A stretch of 64,000 bases of DNA from Pseudomonas serboccidentalis (GTDB lineage Bacteria > Pseudomonadota > Gammaproteobacteria > Pseudomonadales > Pseudomonadaceae), in the NCBI RefSeq assembly GCF_028830055.1, contig NZ_CP101655.1:5073037-5137036 (forward strand), given 5' to 3'. Position numbers and translations under genes: made by a program. Positions 62,898 through 64,000 of the stretch are shown in pieces. Numbering within the stretch: position 1 is the stretch's first letter; each line of letters opens with the position of its first letter. The notes under the pieces were generated by a model that was not told the origin of the DNA, did not search any database, and was given only the letters and a program-made list of their open reading frames with translations.

Positions 62898-63296
62898 ATG
62901 AGCAGGCTGTTACCGAGGGACAAACTCGAAGAGCTTACGGTGCAAGCCGATGCAGAGAGTTTAATGCTGAGTGATCTGGCCGCGACTCGCGAAAAGTTTA
63001 GCGTCACACCGCAAGACGTGCTCAACGAGCTGTCCCTGTTGATCGCAGAAGACTATCTACTGGGAACGTTGACTTACGAGTTTTGCGACAGTGTCATGAA
63101 CGGGATCATAAACGCCATCGTTGAGGTGGCTATGACTAACGCTATGCCCCAACCTGCTTTCTCGCTTTACCAGGCATTCGATGCGGGCGAGTGGATCCGC
63201 AGTGATGATCCTCCGGGTACCGACCCCAGCGAGAAATACACGAGGCCGGCAGTACAGGAAATATTGCGCACCTATCGAGAGTCGCTTCTGCGATGA
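62898..63296 (+). CDS. Uncharacterised cytoplasmic protein
   Basis: A 132-residue protein (MSRLLPRDKLEELTVQADAESLMLSDLAATREKFSVTPQDVLNELSLLIAEDYLLGTLTYEFCDSVMNGII ...). No signal peptide or membrane segment; mostly helical, mildly acidic. I do not recognise the family. ATG 62898 was chosen because the frame upstream overlaps the MFS gene; ATG 62868 is possible. It converges on a lipoprotein gene 12 bases away. Confidence 0.7.
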   Translation: MSRLLPRDKLEELTVQADAESLMLSDLAATREKFSVTPQDVLNELSLLIAEDYLLGTLTYEFCDSVMNGIINAIVEVAMTNAMPQPAFSLYQAFDAGEWIRSDDPPGTDPSEKYTRPAVQEILRTYRESLLR

Positions 63297-63308
63297 TTTC
63301 CAGCGTCG

Positions 63309-63884
63309 CTATTCTTGATGCACCGGCTTCGGGTCTTTGAGCGGATAGATCACTTCCTGGGTATCCAGGTTGCGAATCTCGCACTCAATGGCAATGCTGT
63401 GAACCTCGCTTCCCCGGGGACCTTTGATGGAGTCGCGAGTGCTGAAATCGACGATGTAACGTTGGCCCGCTAGGAACTCCAGATCACGCGCACTGAAACC
63501 ACATTTGGCTCCGCCAGTGCCCATGGCATTCATCGATGCCCAGCACCAACTCAACGAATGTTTACCGGGTGTCAGGCGCAGCGCCTGCTTGCCGGAAACG
63601 TCGAGGATCGAGCGGCGTCCGGCCCCCTCCAGCAATTGATCATCCACATGAGTGGCCAGCAGCAACCGATGAAATGGCACACCCAGCGCGCGATACCGCG
63701 TGGTGGCGAAGTACAGTACCGGCCCGTCAGGTGTGTTGTTGGACAGATCGTAAGGCGTCATTGTCTCCGGTGCCCAGTCGCCCTGATAATCCTTGTAGTG
63801 GTAGTTGGAACACGCGGTGGTAACACCCGCGATCAGCAGAACAGTCGAGAGTTTGAGAAACGACAGCAAAGACGAGAAGCGCAT
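63309..63884 (-). CDS. Uncharacterised lipoprotein
   Basis: A 191-residue lipoprotein with signal MRFSSLLSFLKLSTVLLIAGVTTAC (lipobox TTAC, Cys25). The mature part has LTPGKHSLSWCWASMNAMGTGGAKCGFSARDLEFLAGQRYIVDFSTRD, with two more Cys that could pair, in a PEGA-like/sandwich context (a ligand-like RLTPGKH turn). Family unknown. The remaining 116 bases to the window end show no gene. Confidence 0.8.
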   Translation of the reverse strand: MRFSSLLSFLKLSTVLLIAGVTTACSNYHYKDYQGDWAPETMTPYDLSNNTPDGPVLYFATTRYRALGVPFHRLLLATHVDDQLLEGAGRRSILDVSGKQALRLTPGKHSLSWCWASMNAMGTGGAKCGFSARDLEFLAGQRYIVDFSTRDSIKGPRGSEVHSIAIECEIRNLDTQEVIYPLKDPKPVHQE

Positions 63885-64000
63885 TGTTCTTCCTTGTTAA
63901 CAGATGCGTAAGTTGTCGTCACCGGCAGGTATTTCTGAAGCACACAATTTCAAATCAGGGCCGGTTCCGGCGCGCGCTTCGAGGCGAAAACTTTTTTGCA

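Overview
The window is a GC-rich Pseudomonas chromosome segment, most likely from the P. fluorescens group. The evidence is the DUF2790 protein, the REP elements built on a GTAGGAG/GCTCGCG core, the hydroxyproline operon with a single-polypeptide dehydrogenase as in P. putida, and the dense LysR/AraC/TetR regulators. Most of it is accessory metabolism, transport and regulation, plus a few housekeeping genes (rlhA, tRNA-Gln, mug, a ycaO-type gene, proP).

Layout. 1-3 kb: the end of an alpha/beta hydrolase, a quinone oxidoreductase and a membrane diguanylate cyclase. 3.3-11.4 kb: a tripartite RND efflux pump (adaptor and permease on minus, outer membrane channel divergent on plus), a FadL/OmpP1 outer membrane transporter and a TetR repressor. 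Four matching 24-bp palindromes tie these into one regulon, and two of them sit on good sigma70 promoters. 11.7-17.9 kb: SDR/AraC pair, periplasmic cupin, exported epoxide-hydrolase-like enzyme, GlxA-type AraC regulator, and a LysR/RidA divergent pair. 18-21.3 kb: a four-gene phosphonate-type ABC importer. 21.3-28.8 kb: a trans-4-hydroxy-L-proline catabolic operon (permease, 2-epimerase, deaminase, semialdehyde dehydrogenase, D-hydroxyproline dehydrogenase) with a divergent PAS-AraC activator. 28.8-33.6 kb: Dyp peroxidase, rlhA, RidA, tRNA-Gln and small proteins.

33.7-48.7 kb is an orphan type VI secretion effector island, transcribed leftward: hcp, vgrG, Rhs toxin 2, its immunity candidate, PAAR, Rhs toxin 1 (AHH nuclease tip) and two tandem Imm11-like immunity genes. 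The two Rhs proteins have the same 1,440-residue delivery scaffold and unrelated tips of 110 and 128 residues. Upstream of hcp are three 18-bp palindromes (TGCGCAA-N4-TTGCGCA) about 90-210 bp ahead of a sigma54-like -24/-12 element, the arrangement expected of an enhancer-activated promoter. No structural T6SS genes are present.

49-64 kb: mug glycosylase, LysR regulators, an MFS pump with a divergent TetR gene and paired operators, several REP elements, a small PD-(D/E)XK-like protein, a P-loop kinase, an OsmC-YcaO fusion, ProP, an EamA exporter, another MFS protein and two uncharacterised small proteins. The most interesting parts are the Rhs island with its unknown second toxin/immunity pair, its putative sigma54 control region, and the efflux/FadL regulon.
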